A stretch of 5,687 nt of DNA from QALR01 sp045646925 (lineage in GTDB: Bacteria; Bacillota; Clostridia; Oscillospirales; CAG-272), in NCBI GenBank assembly GCA_045646925.1, contig JAZRLQ010000073.1, positions 1-5,687 of the forward strand, read 5' to 3'. Of the stretch, positions 5,443 through 5,687 are shown in pieces. Position numbers and translations under genes: made by a program. Position 1 is the first letter of the stretch, and each line of letters starts with the position of its first letter. The notes under the pieces were generated by a model. It was not told the DNA's origin, ran no database searches, and saw only the letters and a program-made list of their open reading frames with translations.

Positions 5443-5687
5443 ATGGATAGTGGAAAAGAGTTACCGCAAAGAAAGCGTTTACGATTAAAGAATTTCGATT
5501 ACGGTACACTCGGGGCATATTTTATAACGATATGCACGTATAACAGAAAATGTATGTTGTCCCGTGTCGTAGGGGCGATTCACGAATCGCCCGAAATAGA
5601 ATTAACGGATTATGGAAAGATCACAGACGAAACCATACGGAACATTCCCGAACGGTATAAGGCAACAGTAGACCGATATGTGATTAT
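5443..5687 (+). CDS. IS200-like REP-associated tyrosine transposase (RAYT), N-terminal part only
   Basis: I translated from ATG 5443: 81 codons remain open to the right edge. Residues 10-39 (RKRLRLKNFDYGTLGAYFIT, then ICTYNRKCML) match the start of Y1/TnpA_REP transposases (PF01797, COG1943), which typically read RLKxYDY...GxYFVTICT.NR. LTDYGKI (54-60) and the final VDRYVI also fit; the family's metal-binding HxH motif (MPNHIH) normally follows directly, just outside the window. The catalytic tyrosine is also out of view, so activity cannot be judged. These enzymes cut single-stranded DNA at palindromic REP-type sequences. AGGTG at 5432-5436 suggests the start at 5443; an in-frame ATG at 5437 would be too close to it. 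Residues 43-50 (VGAIHESP) are encoded by a REP-like palindrome and interrupt the usual alignment. By eye the coding is more AT-rich than the upstream operon, consistent with a mobile gene. Confidence 0.85.
   Translation, partial: MDSGKELPQRKRLRLKNFDYGTLGAYFITICTYNRKCMLSRVVGAIHESPEIELTDYGKITDETIRNIPERYKATVDRYVI
5569..5592. repeat. REP-like palindrome embedded in frame in the transposase gene
   Basis: After a GTAG lead-in, GGGCGATTC (5573-5581) and GAATCGCCC (5584-5592) form 9-bp perfect inverted arms around a 2-nt centre. Palindromes with this GTAGGGGCGATTC core recur, as I recall, in many Clostridia genomes as dispersed elements. Here it is read in frame as VGAIHESP, so the insertion keeps the frame open. 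Only this copy is seen in the window. Confidence 0.65.

Noticed and set aside
1..5687. CRISPR array, tRNA or rRNA genes
   Set aside because: No regularly spaced direct repeats, cloverleaf-like segments or rRNA-like stretches were seen on either strand.

Overview
The window looks like a chromosomal segment of an anaerobic member of the Bacillota, most likely a gut-type Clostridia relative. This is inferred from strong AAGGAG-type ribosome binding sites, consensus sigma-A-like promoters, a Bacillus-like xanthine phosphoribosyltransferase and a moderately GC-rich coding style. No rRNA or tRNA is present to confirm the lineage.

Layout. Positions 1-880 (minus strand) hold most of a lipoprotein substrate-binding protein of the BtuF/FhuD/MolA-type metal or cofactor importers, cut by the left edge of the window. 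Positions 881-1037 are a compact divergent control region. It has two well-formed promoters whose -35 boxes sit almost on top of each other and a perfect 8-bp inverted repeat over the expected start of the leftward transcript. Positions 1038-4586 (plus strand) encode a complete three-subunit molybdenum hydroxylase in the order FAD subunit, 2Fe-2S subunit, molybdopterin subunit, with tightly coupled reading frames. Positions 4643-5224 encode xanthine phosphoribosyltransferase (xpt), probably in the same transcript. Positions 5225-5442 are a hairpin-rich gap with a likely terminator and a promoter. From 5443 to the right edge is the start of an IS200-like REP-associated (RAYT) transposase, with a REP-like palindrome embedded in frame in its own coding sequence.

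How the genes may work together. The hydroxylase has all eight iron-sulfur cysteines, the FAD-loop glycines, the pterin-binding loops and the catalytic glutamate, so it should be an active xanthine dehydrogenase/aldehyde oxidase family enzyme. The neighbouring xpt points to a purine substrate, with xanthine formed by the hydroxylase or competing with it being salvaged to XMP. The divergent binding protein could supply molybdate or tungstate. The inverted repeat between them resembles, from memory, the general form of a ModE operator, and its placement would suit repression of the importer and activation of the enzyme. This molybdenum-supply circuit is the most interesting hypothesis here. The promoters and repeat are directly visible, while the metal specificity and the regulator are inferred.
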